Shown: one piece after another, positions 9,367 to 17,375 of the stretch
How the letters are laid out: every line of letters starts with the position of its first letter
How positions within the stretch are numbered: the first letter of the stretch is position 1
Source of the DNA: Microcystis panniformis FACHB-1757
GTDB lineage: Bacteria; Cyanobacteriota; Cyanobacteriia; Cyanobacteriales; Microcystaceae
Assembly (NCBI RefSeq): GCF_001264245.1
Contig: NZ_CP011339.1
Span: 4,092,001-4,156,000 of the forward strand
Direction of reading: 5' to 3'
Length of the DNA: 64,000 nucleotides
Position numbers and translations under genes: made by a program
The notes under the pieces: model-generated
What the model was told of the DNA's origin: nothing
Database searches by the model: none
The model's input: the letters and a program-made list of their open reading frames with translations, nothing else

Positions 9367-9471
9367 TCAAATGCTGAAGTGATGAAGGCAGAAAAACGAA
9401 ATGGATTTCTGAACCCTTGATGATTTCGGCACTGTACACTCTCTATGAAAACAACAAAAAGGTCTATTACC

Positions 9472-9687
9472 ATGGCAGTCGAAAAAACCAACTCTTCCTC
9501 TAGCTTGGCTGAAGTTATTGATCGTATCCTTGACAAAGGTATCGTTATTGATGCCTGGGCTCGCGTATCTCTGGTGGGCATCGAATTATTAGCGATTGAA
9601 GCTCGTGTAGTTATCGCTTCGGTTGAAACCTACCTCAAATATGCTGAAGCCGTTGGTCTGACTCAATCTGCGGCGGTTCCTGCTTAA
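9472..9687 (+). CDS. gvpA: Gas vesicle structural protein GvpA (copy 1)
   Basis: 71 residues. GvpA is the small hydrophobic protein that forms the ribs of the gas vesicle wall. The sequence has the canonical core [20 protein letters not shown], the beta-strand segment [18 protein letters not shown] and the helix [13 protein letters not shown]. The ATG at 9472 is preceded by AAAAAGG; a 9-residue upstream extension is open but not conserved in copies 2 and 3. All three copies encode the same protein and sit in tandem units of about 590 bp. Confidence 0.98.
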
Positions 9688-10059
9688 GGATTGCTCCCAG
9701 ATTCTCCCATCTGCTCAGTGAAAACCCTACAGGGTTTTGCAGATTCTTAGCTTTTCTTTGATCCCTATTGAGTTTAGTTACCCCTCTCTTGGGGCGCAAT
9801 AGTCTATAAATGATCAGGTTGACACGGCAACGGGTAGCGAAAACAAAGCTAGACCCATACAAATTATTTTTGTAAACGTGATTTTGTCCTTTGTAGCTAG
9901 GTTTACCCCCTATCACCAGATTATGAGACTCACTATTTTTCGGAATAGAAAGTCATTTTTGGAGTGGAAGCTGCGCCCCTGAGATGCGGTAGCTCGATAG
10001 ATAAATTTTGGGATCAGCACTGTACACTTTCTATACAACTAACAAAAAGGTCTATTACC
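9688..10059 (+). repeat. Repeated inter-gvpA spacer, copy 1
   Basis: This spacer recurs at 10276-10657 and in shortened form after gvpA3 (10874-11010). All share GGATTGCTC, the hairpin above, ATCCCTATTGAG, CCCCTCTCTTGGGGCGCAAT (a second small hairpin at 9781-9794) and, in the two full copies, the CACTGTACAC leader before the next gvpA. Gene plus spacer form a tandem duplication. Confidence 0.85.
9721..9738 (+). terminator. Hairpin after gvpA copy 1 (attenuator or mRNA stabiliser)
   Basis: AAAACCCT-AC-AGGGTTTT lies 34 bases after the stop codon. Equivalent but not identical stems follow gvpA2 (10309-10326) and gvpA3 (10907-10924). Conserved pairing with changed bases suggests the structure is kept; it is probably a partial terminator or a 3'-end protector. 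Confidence 0.6.
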
Positions 10060-10275
10060 ATGGCAGTCGAAAAAACCAACTCTTCCTCTAGCTTAGCTGA
10101 AGTTATTGATCGCATCCTTGACAAAGGTATCGTTATTGATGCCTGGGCTCGCGTATCTCTGGTGGGCATCGAATTATTAGCGATTGAAGCTCGTGTAGTC
10201 ATCGCTTCGGTTGAAACCTACCTCAAATATGCTGAAGCAGTTGGTCTGACCCAATCTGCGGCGGTTCCTGCTTAA
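10060..10275 (+). CDS. gvpA: Gas vesicle structural protein GvpA (copy 2)
   Basis: 71 residues, identical in protein sequence to copies 1 and 3; the DNA differs only at a few silent sites. The start at 10060 follows the same AACAAAAAGGTCTATTACC leader as the other copies. Multiple identical copies raise gene dosage for the major wall protein and are prone to recombination; loss of the gvpA tandem is a described route to non-buoyant Microcystis. Confidence 0.98.
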
Positions 10276-10657
10276 GGATTGCTCCCAGATTCTCCCATCT
10301 GCTCAGTTAAAACCCGACCGGGTGTTGCAGGTTCTTGGGTTTTCTTTAATCTCTATTGAGTTCAGTTACCCCTCTCTTGGGGCGCAATAGTCTATGTTAA
10401 TAGGGTTGGCACGGCAACGGATAGCTAGAACAAAGCTAGACTCAGACAAATTATTTTTGTGACCGTGATTTTGACCCTTGTAGCTAGGTTTACCGCCTAT
10501 CGCCAGAATGTGAGCCTCTCTATTTTTCGCAATAGCGCAATGGAAGGCCATTCTTTAGGTAGTGAGGCCACGCCCCTTGAGATGAGGTAGCTCCCTATCT
10601 CAACTTTGGGATCAGCACTGTACACTCTCTATACAACTAACAAAAAGGTCTATTACC
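10276..10657 (+). repeat. Repeated inter-gvpA spacer, copy 2
   Basis: Same layout as the first spacer, with a hairpin at 10309-10326 (AAAACCCG/CGGGTGTT, with one bulge) and the CCCC/GGGG hairpin at 10369-10382. It diverges most in the middle (10400-10600). Confidence 0.85.
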
Positions 10658-10873
10658 ATGGCAGTCGAAAAAACCAACTCTTCCTCTAGCTTAGCTGAAG
10701 TTATTGATCGCATCCTTGACAAAGGTATCGTTATTGATGCCTGGGCTCGCGTCTCTTTGGTAGGAATCGAATTATTAGCGATTGAAGCTCGTGTAGTCAT
10801 CGCTTCGGTTGAAACCTACCTCAAATATGCTGAAGCCGTTGGTCTGACTCAATCTGCGGCGGTTCCTGCTTAA
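10658..10873 (+). CDS. gvpA: Gas vesicle structural protein GvpA (copy 3)
   Basis: 71 residues, identical to the other two copies. It is followed by the third hairpin (10907-10924) and then gvpC after about 270 bp. Strict protein identity with scattered silent changes points to purifying selection and/or gene conversion among the three units. Confidence 0.98.
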
Positions 10874-11140
10874 GGATTGCTCACAGATTCTCCTATCTGC
10901 TCAGTTAAAACCTTACCAGGTTTTCTAGATTCTCGGCTTTTCTTTAATCCCTATTGAGTTTAGTTACCCCTCTCTTGGGGCGCAATAGTCTATAATTGAT
11001 AGGGTAGTTCGCTATCTCGACTTTGGGATGATCAGAAAAGTCGGAATCTACTGTCTCTCCCCCCAGTCCCCGTCAAGGTTTTTCTAACGGGTGATTGGGT
11101 CTAATCCATTCCATAGTATTTAGTAATTGAGGACAACCCC

Positions 11141-11680
11141 ATGCCTGCTCTCATGGAAAAGTTCCGCCAGGAGCGTTTATCGATTGCTGGAGAAGTAGCT
11201 AAACTCTCGCAAGAAGTCCAAGCTTTTTTGTTGGATGTCAAAACTGAAAGACAAAAACAAGCGCAAGAACAGGCAACTGCTTTGCGCCAATCTTTCCAAA
11301 AAGTTCAACAAGAAAGCCTTGCGTTTTTAACAGCTACCCAAAAACAGCGTTTAGCTCAGGCGGAAAAGCAAAAAGAGGATTTACGTCAATTTCAAGAACA
11401 ACGTTTAGCTGAAGCGAAACGGCTAGAGAACGACTTACGTCAACAGCGTCTAGATCGAGCCAAACAGCTGAGAGATGATTTAAGTCAATTCCAAGAACAA
11501 CGTTTAGCGGCAGCGAAGCAGCTAGAGGACGAATTACGTCAACTTCATCTAGATCGAGCCAAACAGGTGAAAGATGATTTAAGTCAATTCCAAGAACGAC
11601 GTTTAGCGGAAGCGAAACAGCTAAAAGACGATTTGCGTCAATTTCGTCAAGAGTTGTCTATCTACGTTTTTGGCAAATAA
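11141..11680 (+). CDS. gvpC: Gas vesicle outer-surface protein GvpC
   Basis: 179 residues. GvpC binds the outside of the GvpA ribs and stiffens the vesicle. The N-terminus (MPALMEKFRQERLSIAGEVA) is typical. The rest is an amphipathic helical repeat with a 33-residue period made of two half-units, for example LRQFQEQRLAEAKRLEND and LRQQRLDRAKQLRDD. About four full periods are present before the end ELSIYVFGK. GvpC repeat number is known to set vesicle width and critical pressure. The repeats are near-identical in DNA, so length variants between strains are expected. Confidence 0.95.
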   Translation: MPALMEKFRQERLSIAGEVAKLSQEVQAFLLDVKTERQKQAQEQATALRQSFQKVQQESLAFLTATQKQRLAQAEKQKEDLRQFQEQRLAEAKRLENDLRQQRLDRAKQLRDDLSQFQEQRLAAAKQLEDELRQLHLDRAKQVKDDLSQFQERRLAEAKQLKDDLRQFRQELSIYVFGK

Positions 11681-11729
11681 ATCTCTAGGTTAATTCCAAC
11701 CCACTTAAGCCTAGGGCTAGAGTAAAAAC

Positions 11730-11761
11730 CCTCTAGTCCCTTTTCCTGACTAAACTAGAGG
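11730..11761 (+). terminator. Stem-loop downstream of gvpC
   Basis: CCTCTAGT (11730-11737) pairs with ACTAGAGG (11754-11761) across a 16-nt loop, 50 bases after the gvpC stop. There is no T-tract, so it may be an attenuator or processing site inside the gvpA-X operon rather than a full terminator. Confidence 0.45.
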
Positions 11762-12129
11762 ACTATCTGAAGGTACAACAATAAGCCTTTGGTTTTAAAC
11801 CTACCATGCTGATCCTGCTTTTCTAGGTTTCTAGACTTAACGTAGGGGTGGTGAGTTCCTGTAGGGGCGACCCTAGGGTTCTGGTAGATTAAGAAGTGTT
11901 ATAAAACTTCACTTACTTTATAGTTAATGTTGTCATTAGTAGTCTTTTGTTGACAAAGGAGGTAAGGGAAAAGGACTGCATCTGGGCTTGTCATTGTTCA
12001 AGTCTGGAAAAGTAGTCTAGACAAGAATTTTAGCTCCTTAGCCCCTTGACTAATGAATATCCTAAAAATACCTTCAGAATCAAGGTTCTAGAGCTAATTG
12101 ATGACAGTTCCTACTCTTTTGGGATATTA

Positions 12130-12351
12130 TAGAGGTGGGCCTTAAAAGCCAAAGACGATTAACCCTGCCGTCAAATTCGGGCAACACAAGCGTCCTTGCC
12201 TACTCGGTTATGAAGGGAAACCTGAACGGGCAATTGTTAGCTCAAGAATACCCGTCCGCTTTTGGTGAAGCGTCAACCCCATTGACGCGACCATCCTAAA
12301 AAGGTGGCGTGGTGAGGAATCACCGTCCGTTTACGGCGGTGAGGATGTCAA
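12130..12351 (+). mobile_element. IS200/IS605-type right-end relic with omega-RNA-like fold, between gvpC and gvpN
   Basis: The stretch ends in a hairpin CACCG-T-CCGT-TT-ACGG-CGGTG followed by AGGATGTCAAC. Nearly the same ending occurs at the tnpB element of this window (minus strand, 36373-36405). Upstream it has TGAAGCGTCAACCC, also shared with that element, folding here into GCGTCAA/TTGACGC. No tnpA or tnpB is adjacent. It looks like a solo right end or a non-autonomous element lying in the 700-bp gvpC-gvpN gap. The left boundary at about 12130 is a guess. Confidence 0.5.
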
Positions 12352-12376
12352 CAATGGTATTTACTAGATTTCAACT

Positions 12377-13417
12377 ATGACATTTACTGAAACTCAAACA
12401 AGAAGATCCGTCCTCTGCCTTCGCCCTGGTCAATTTGTTGTTACGCCTTCGATTGATCAAGTTGCCACTCGCGCCTTACGTTATCTAAACGCTGGTTTTT
12501 CCATCCATCTATGTGGTCCAGCAGGAACGGGAAAAACCACCTTGGCAATGCACTTGGCCAATTGTTTAGCCAGACCTGTGATGCTAATCTTTGGCGATGA
12601 TGACTTTACCAGTTCCGATTTAATTGGTAGCCAGTCTGGTTATACCCATAAAAAACTGATGGATAACTATATCCACAGCGTTCTCAAAGTTGAAGACGAG
12701 CTAAAACACAATTGGGTGGATTCTCGGTTAACAATGGCCTGTCGCGAGGGGTTTACCCTAGTTTATGATGAGTTCAATCGTTCTCGGCCTGAGGTCAACA
12801 ACGTTTTACTCTCTGCCTTGGAAGAAAAAATTCTCACCCTGCCGCCCACTAGCCATCAACCCGATTACCTACAAGTCAATTCTCAATTTCGGGCAATTTT
12901 CACCTCCAACCCAGAAGAATACTGTGGGGTTCATGCCACCCAAGATGCTTTAATGGATCGGTTGGTAACTATAAATATGCCTGAACCAGACCAACTGACT
13001 CAGACTGAAATTCTGGCTCAAAAAACGGGGATTGGTCGAGAAGATGCTTTATTTATTGTCAACCTCGTCAAAACCTTTCGTGTGAAAACTGCGACTGAAA
13101 AAACGTCGGGTTTGCGCTCTTGTTTAATGATTGCTAAAGTCTGCGCCTCTCACGATATTGCGGCCAACTCCGCTGATTCGGACTTCCGTGATATCTGCGC
13201 CGATGTTCTTTTGTCCCGCACCAATTTATCTGTTGATAAGTCAAGAGCGATTTTATGGGAAATCCTCGAGGACAATCCGTTAGAATCCTTATCCTTTGTA
13301 GAGGAGACGGAGCCTTCCGATGCCCAAGCGTCAACTTCTGAGCCTTCGACAGGAAATCAATCGTTAAAAGCCATTCAATCTTTACTGCGAGGCAACTTGC
13401 CCCAGCGAAAAGACTAA
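12377..13417 (+). CDS. gvpN: Gas vesicle protein GvpN, MoxR-like AAA ATPase
   Basis: 346 residues. Walker A is CGPAGTGKTTLA (about 46-57), Walker B is TLVYDEFNRSRPE (Asp131-Glu132), and sensor sequence FRAIFTSNPEEY follows. The fold is that of MoxR-type AAA+ proteins. GvpN is needed for vesicles to grow beyond small bicones and is thought to remodel assembling GvpA. The last 60 residues are polar and low-complexity. Start ATG 12377 lies 26 bases after the mobile right-end relic, so the relic supplies the upstream region. gvpJ follows after 17 bases. Confidence 0.95.
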   Translation: MTFTETQTRRSVLCLRPGQFVVTPSIDQVATRALRYLNAGFSIHLCGPAGTGKTTLAMHLANCLARPVMLIFGDDDFTSSDLIGSQSGYTHKKLMDNYIHSVLKVEDELKHNWVDSRLTMACREGFTLVYDEFNRSRPEVNNVLLSALEEKILTLPPTSHQPDYLQVNSQFRAIFTSNPEEYCGVHATQDALMDRLVTINMPEPDQLTQTEILAQKTGIGREDALFIVNLVKTFRVKTATEKTSGLRSCLMIAKVCASHDIAANSADSDFRDICADVLLSRTNLSVDKSRAILWEILEDNPLESLSFVEETEPSDAQASTSEPSTGNQSLKAIQSLLRGNLPQRKD

Positions 13418-13434
13418 TTTTATACTCTTATTGA

Positions 13435-13857
13435 GTGAAACCAACCGTGACTTCTTCCACTTTTGCTGGCTCGCTCAAAAACCAGTCAAGCAACTCCCTA
13501 AAAACAGCAACTCAAGGTTCGAGTTTAGCGGATATACTCGAACGAGTTTTAGATAAAGGAATTGTGATTGCCGGCGATATTTCCGTTTCGATTGCCTCCA
13601 CTGAACTGATCAATATCCGCATTCGTTTGTTAATTGCCTCTGTTGATAAAGCCAGGGAAATGGGAATCAACTGGTGGGAAGGAGACCCCTACCTCCATAG
13701 CCAATCCCAAGCTTTACTAGCAGAAAATCGGGAACTTTCACTCCGACTGCAAACCCTAGAAACTGAGCTTGAAACCTTAAAATCCTTAACCCAATTGACT
13801 GCAATAGAGAGCCATGATACCAGTCCGAACGATGAAGCACATCCCTCAGATGCGTGA
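13435..13857 (+). CDS. gvpJ: Gas vesicle protein GvpJ (minor GvpA-family protein)
   Basis: 140 residues from GTG 13435; an in-frame GTG at 13447 is an alternative start and neither has a clear ribosome site. Residues about 30-75 match the GvpA fold (SLADILERVLDKGIVIAGD, then ELINIRIRLLIASVDKA). The C-terminal half is a coiled-coil tail (QALLAENRELSLRLQTLE). GvpJ-type proteins are thought to cap or nucleate the cone tips. The 3' end overlaps gvpX by 44 bases in another frame, and its tail is duplicated as gvpX. Confidence 0.9.
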   Translation: MKPTVTSSTFAGSLKNQSSNSLKTATQGSSLADILERVLDKGIVIAGDISVSIASTELINIRIRLLIASVDKAREMGINWWEGDPYLHSQSQALLAENRELSLRLQTLETELETLKSLTQLTAIESHDTSPNDEAHPSDA

Positions 13858-14150
13858 AATTCCTCACTTGAATCCTCAAAGGTTAGGAAATTTACACGAG
13901 ACGATTGCCCCCCTTGATAAAGCAAGGGAAACGGCGATTAACGGCTTGCCAGGTTATCCCTACCTCCCTAGCCAATGCCAAGCTTTATTCGCAGAAAACC
14001 TGGAACTTTCACGGCGACTTCAAGCCTTAAAATCCTTAGCCAAATTAAGTGCAATCGAGAGCCGTGATCCCAGTCCGAACGATCAGTCACATTCTTTATA
14101 TACATTGAAATTCCTCAATTGAATCCTCAAACGGTAAAGAAGTTTACCGA
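13645..14150 (+). repeat. Imperfect direct duplication spanning the gvpJ 3' end and gvpX
   Basis: Unit 1 (about 13645-13900) and unit 2 (about 13915-14150) both begin GATAAAGC(C/A)AGGGAAA and share CAAGCTTTA, GCAGAAAA, CCGAACGAT and the post-coding string GAAATTCCTCA(C/A)TTGAATCC. The duplication continues past the gvpJ stop codon, so it arose at DNA level. Confidence 0.85.
13814..14122 (+). CDS. gvpX: Gas vesicle gene gvpX, a partial duplicate of the gvpJ 3' half
   Basis: 102 residues from ATG 13814; internal ATGs at 13832 and 13850 are also possible. It occupies the gvpX position in the Microcystis operon gvpA-C-N-J-X. Residues about 34-97 align with the GvpJ tail: DKARETAINGLPGYPYLPSQ against DKAREMGINWWEGDPYLHSQ, then QALFAENLELSRRLQ and IESRDPSPND. 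It lacks the GvpA-like core entirely, so it cannot form wall ribs. It may be a decayed duplicate or a short accessory protein. Confidence 0.65.
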   Translation: MIPVRTMKHIPQMREIPHLNPQRLGNLHETIAPLDKARETAINGLPGYPYLPSQCQALFAENLELSRRLQALKSLAKLSAIESRDPSPNDQSHSLYTLKFLN

Positions 14151-14199
14151 AAAATTGGGTTTAAAGCCTCGCCCTTTTAGGGCGACTTGATCTGATGTA

Positions 14200-14556
14200 T
14201 GATATTAAGAATAGGGATCTGGGTAAGCAACCGCTTAAAAAACCCAGTCATCGCCGGATAAACGCACCTTGAAAACTAGAGTTATGGGGTTCTATAGGGG
14301 AATGCTCCTATAGGTAAAAGCTCTCAGCGTCAAGTACCAGAGAAACCAATTATTTTAGAGGTTTTGAACTGTATCGTAGGGTCCCCCGAGAACAGGCTTC
14401 TGTAAGGTCGCAAAAGTCTGAGGAGAGAACCACCTCTGGGTTGGATTTCGCCAAGAATCTAATTCAAGTGGACTCGTTAAGCCAGAAATTCTCAGCAGTG
14501 ATGCTACAAGAATCCACTTCCGTTTACGGCGTGGGGTATGTCAAATCATTATTTTC
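14200..14556 (+). mobile_element. Second IS200/IS605-type right-end relic, between gvpX and gvpK
   Basis: The 450-bp gvpX-gvpK gap has no gene. It ends with GAATCCACTTCCGTTTACGG and then CGTGGGGTATGTCAAA: a CCAC/GTGG stem with GTTTAC loop and the GTATGTCAA end typical of cyanobacterial IS605-type right ends. It resembles, without being identical to, the relic before gvpN. It separates the two described operons gvpA-X and gvpKFG. Confidence 0.45.
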
Positions 14557-14632
14557 CCTCAGATAAAATTTCTTGGCCAAGCTCCCCACTAGAGACTCAC
14601 CGTCAAAAACTGCTCATTTACCAATTCCAACC

Positions 14633-15106
14633 ATGACACTTGCTTGCACACCTTACGATTCTGATAATCAAGCCTTGCTGACCCGTCCAGAAAGTAATAG
14701 CCAAGCTGGTTTAGCCCCTTTACTGTTAACTGTCGTGGAACTGGTACGCCAATTGCTCGAAGCCCAAATCATTCGCCGGATGGAAAAAGGGGTTCTCAGT
14801 GAGTCTGATTTAGATAGAGCCGCAGAAAGTATCCAAAAATTGCAAGAACAAATTCTCTATTTGTGTGAAATTTTTGAGGTTGAGCCAGAAGAGTTAAATG
14901 TCCACCTAGGAGAGTTTGGAACTCTTTTACCGGAAGCAGGGAGTTATTACCCGGGAGAGGAGGGTATTAAGCCTTCTGTGTTAGAATTAGTGGATAGACT
15001 CCTCAATACAGGGGTTGTTGTGGAAGGAAATGTTGATCTGGGTTTAGCTCAACTAGATTTAATTCATCTAAAGCTTCGTTTGGTTTTAACTTCTCAGCCG
15101 GTTTAA
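14633..15106 (+). CDS. gvpK: Gas vesicle protein GvpK
   Basis: 157 residues from ATG 14633; an in-frame TTG at 14573 would give 177. GvpK-specific blocks are LLLTVVELVRQLLEAQIIRR, MEKGVLSESDLDRAAESIQ and the C-terminal SVLELVDRLLNTGVVVEGN, followed by DLGLAQLDLIHLKLRLVL. The last part resembles a GvpA-like strand-turn segment. GvpK is essential for vesicle formation, but its exact step is not defined. It opens the gvpKFG operon; gvpF starts 15 bases after it. Confidence 0.93.
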   Translation: MTLACTPYDSDNQALLTRPESNSQAGLAPLLLTVVELVRQLLEAQIIRRMEKGVLSESDLDRAAESIQKLQEQILYLCEIFEVEPEELNVHLGEFGTLLPEAGSYYPGEEGIKPSVLELVDRLLNTGVVVEGNVDLGLAQLDLIHLKLRLVLTSQPV

Positions 15107-15121
15107 TTTGGGAGAATACTG

Positions 15122-15856
15122 ATGACAGTGGGTCTTTATTTATATGGAATATTTCCCGAACCAGTTCCTGACGGACTCGTTTTGCAAGGGATTGATAATG
15201 AGCCAGTTCACAGTGAGATGATTGAGGGTTTTAGTTTTCTCTACTCCGCTGCTCATAAAGAGAAGTATTTGGCATCCCGTCGCTATTTAATTTGCCATGA
15301 AAAAGTATTAGAAACTGTCATGGAAGCAGGGTTTACAACGTTGTTGCCCCTGCGGTTTGGCTTGGTTATCAAAACCTGGGAATCCGTCACCGAACAACTA
15401 ATTACTCCCTATAAAACCCAACTGAAAGAATTATTTGCTAAACTGTCAGGACAACGAGAGGTTAGCATTAAGATTTTTTGGGATAATCAGTGGGAATTAC
15501 AAGCGGCTTTGGAGTCTAATCCGAAGTTAAAGCAAGAACGGGATGCGATGATGGGGAAAAACTTAAATATGGAAGAAATTATTCATATAGGTCAACTCAT
15601 TGAAGCCACTGTATTGCAACGGAAACAAGACATTATTCAAGTCTTTAGAGACCAATTAAATCATCGCGCCCAAGAGGTGATTGAAAGCGATCCGATGACG
15701 GATGACATGATTTACAATGCAGCTTATTTAATTCCCTGGGAGCAAGAGCCGGAATTTAGCCAAAACGTTGAAGCGATCGATCAGCAGTTTGGTGATCGCC
15801 TAAGAATTCGCTATAACAATTTAACCGCACCCTATACCTTTGCCCAACTTGTCTAA
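15122..15856 (+). CDS. gvpF: Gas vesicle protein GvpF (GvpL/F family)
   Basis: 244 residues. GvpL/F proteins are nucleation and chaperone-like factors that bind GvpA. Family motifs seen are VGLYLYGIF at the N-terminus, ICHEKVLETVMEAG, TLLPLRFGLV and the C-terminal LRIRYNNLTAPYTFAQLV. The ATG at 15122 follows GGGAGAATACTG. gvpG follows after 14 bases and gvpK precedes it closely, so all three are probably one transcript. Confidence 0.95.
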   Translation: MTVGLYLYGIFPEPVPDGLVLQGIDNEPVHSEMIEGFSFLYSAAHKEKYLASRRYLICHEKVLETVMEAGFTTLLPLRFGLVIKTWESVTEQLITPYKTQLKELFAKLSGQREVSIKIFWDNQWELQAALESNPKLKQERDAMMGKNLNMEEIIHIGQLIEATVLQRKQDIIQVFRDQLNHRAQEVIESDPMTDDMIYNAAYLIPWEQEPEFSQNVEAIDQQFGDRLRIRYNNLTAPYTFAQLV

Positions 15857-15870
15857 GGAGAGTATTAGTT

Positions 15871-16131
15871 ATGTTTCTCGATCTTTTATTTCTTCCTGTT
15901 ACCGGTCCTATTGGGGGTCTGATCTGGATTGGGGAGAAAATTCAAGAGCGTGCAGATATAGAATATGATGAGGCGGAAAATTTGCACAAATTGTTATTAT
16001 CCTTACAACTATCTTACGATATGGGCAACATTTCTGAGGAGGAGTTTGAAATTCAGGAAGAAGAACTTTTATTAAAAATTCAAACCTTAGAAGAAGAAGA
16101 GGCAGAAAACGAATCTGAATCTTCTCTCTAA
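15871..16131 (+). CDS. gvpG: Gas vesicle protein GvpG
   Basis: 86 residues, preceded by AAGGAG. The N-terminus FLDLLFLPVTGPIGGLIWIG is the conserved GvpG hydrophobic segment, followed by EKIQERADIEYDEAENL and a very acidic tail rich in Glu. GvpG is an essential accessory protein, probably working with GvpF. A 120-bp gap separates it from antisense gvpV. Confidence 0.95.
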   Translation: MFLDLLFLPVTGPIGGLIWIGEKIQERADIEYDEAENLHKLLLSLQLSYDMGNISEEEFEIQEEELLLKIQTLEEEEAENESESSL

Positions 16132-16254
16132 ACTTGCAATCTTTCCCACCACATAGATCATGAACAAAATCACAAATTGTAAGCTTAGTAAGGGCGGATT
16201 TGACAAGCTCAAGAACTCGTTGAAGCTTGGTCAGAACTAGCCCTTGGTTAAGCC

Positions 16255-16587
16255 TTAATATTCTAGGTAAAAAGTTTGGAAATTACTGGAATTATTAGAG
16301 GAGTGAGCAACAGTTTTGGGGGAATCAGGTTTTTTAGCTACACTAGGAGGGTTGGCTGTACGCAAATTTTGAATACTTTGTTCTGTAGTCTCAATTTGCT
16401 CTGTCACAAACGTGAGACGATTTTTTAATTGCTGAATCTGCCGCTCCATCATTTCTAATTTTTCTTGGATACGTTGTTTTTCAGTAATTAACTTATAAAG
16501 CTCAAGTTGGTGATCTGCTTCAGATTGTTTCCGAGGCATGGTGCTAATTTTAGATCTAATTGGTCTGGGTGGACGAGTGGTTGTCAT
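16255..16587 (-). CDS. gvpV: Gas vesicle protein GvpV
   Basis: 110 residues on the minus strand, facing the gvpKFG operon. The protein is basic at the N-terminus (TTTRPPRPIRSKISTMPRK), has a coiled coil from about residue 25 to 75 (KLEMMERQIQQLKNRL), and a Ser/Pro/Asn-rich tail. Position, strand and size match Microcystis gvpV, reported as separately transcribed and required for gas vesicles. It diverges from gvpW with about 90 bp between the starts, so the two promoters share this gap. Confidence 0.88.
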   Translation of the reverse strand: MTTTRPPRPIRSKISTMPRKQSEADHQLELYKLITEKQRIQEKLEMMERQIQQLKNRLTFVTEQIETTEQSIQNLRTANPPSVAKKPDSPKTVAHSSNNSSNFQTFYLEY

Positions 16588-16679
16588 AACAATCCCTGAA
16601 TAACTTAGAATATTCTAGCATATCAACGCCCCAATATAAAAACTTGTAAAAAATCGTCAATTTTCTTTTGGTAAACCCT

Positions 16680-17363
16680 ATGAAATTGTACAATCTATAT
16701 ACTTACGCTTTTTTGAAAACCCCCATAGAAAGCCTAAAATTACCCGTTGGAATGGCTAACCCATTGTTACTGATAACTGGTGGAGAGCTATCGGCCGTAG
16801 TCGAACCCGAAGTTGGTTTAGACACTTTACAAAATGATGATGAACGCTTGATTCAATCGGTTTTATGTCATGATCGAGTCATCTGTGAATTATTTCAACA
16901 AACCACTATTTTACCCTTACGTTTTGGCACATCTTTTTTAGAGACAGAAAATTTACTGACTCATCTTTGTTCTCATGGCCAAGAATATCAAGAAAAAATT
17001 GAAGAACTTGAGGGAAAAGGAGAATATCTTTTAAAATGTATTCCCCGTAAGCCAGAGGAGCCTGTACTCTCTTCTGAAAGCAAGGGCAGACAATATTTTT
17101 TAGCCAAAAAACAGCTTTATGAAGCCCAACAAGATTTTTATACTTTGCAAGGTTCAGAATGGCAAAATCTCGTGAATTTAATCACCCAAAGCTATCCATC
17201 AACGAGGATTATTACTGCTCCGGGGACAGAATCACGAATTTATCTTTTAGTTAATCTTCAAGAAGAACCTTTACTAATCGAGCAAGTCTTGCATTGGCAG
17301 AAAGCCTGCCCCCGTTGGGAATTACAATTAGGACAAGTTTCTCCCCCCTATCACTTTACTTAA
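16680..17363 (+). CDS. gvpW: Gas vesicle protein GvpW (GvpL/F-like)
   Basis: 227 residues from ATG 16680; the frame is also open from TTG 16668. It shares the GvpL/F pattern with GvpF: MKLYNLYTYAFLKT at the start, SVLCHDRVICELFQQ, TILPLRFGTSF in the middle, and ELQLGQVSPPYHF at the end. In M. aeruginosa, gvpW was shown by insertion mutants to be needed for vesicles. It lies only 12 bases before the ArsA-like ATPase gene, so that gene is probably on the same transcript. Confidence 0.9.
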   Translation: MKLYNLYTYAFLKTPIESLKLPVGMANPLLLITGGELSAVVEPEVGLDTLQNDDERLIQSVLCHDRVICELFQQTTILPLRFGTSFLETENLLTHLCSHGQEYQEKIEELEGKGEYLLKCIPRKPEEPVLSSESKGRQYFLAKKQLYEAQQDFYTLQGSEWQNLVNLITQSYPSTRIITAPGTESRIYLLVNLQEEPLLIEQVLHWQKACPRWELQLGQVSPPYHFT

Positions 17364-17375
17364 CTTGATTTCTCT

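Noticed and set aside
9360..10800. Open frames antisense to gvpA copies
   Set aside because: They mirror the gvpA coding sequence and its codon bias; the plus-strand gene explains them.
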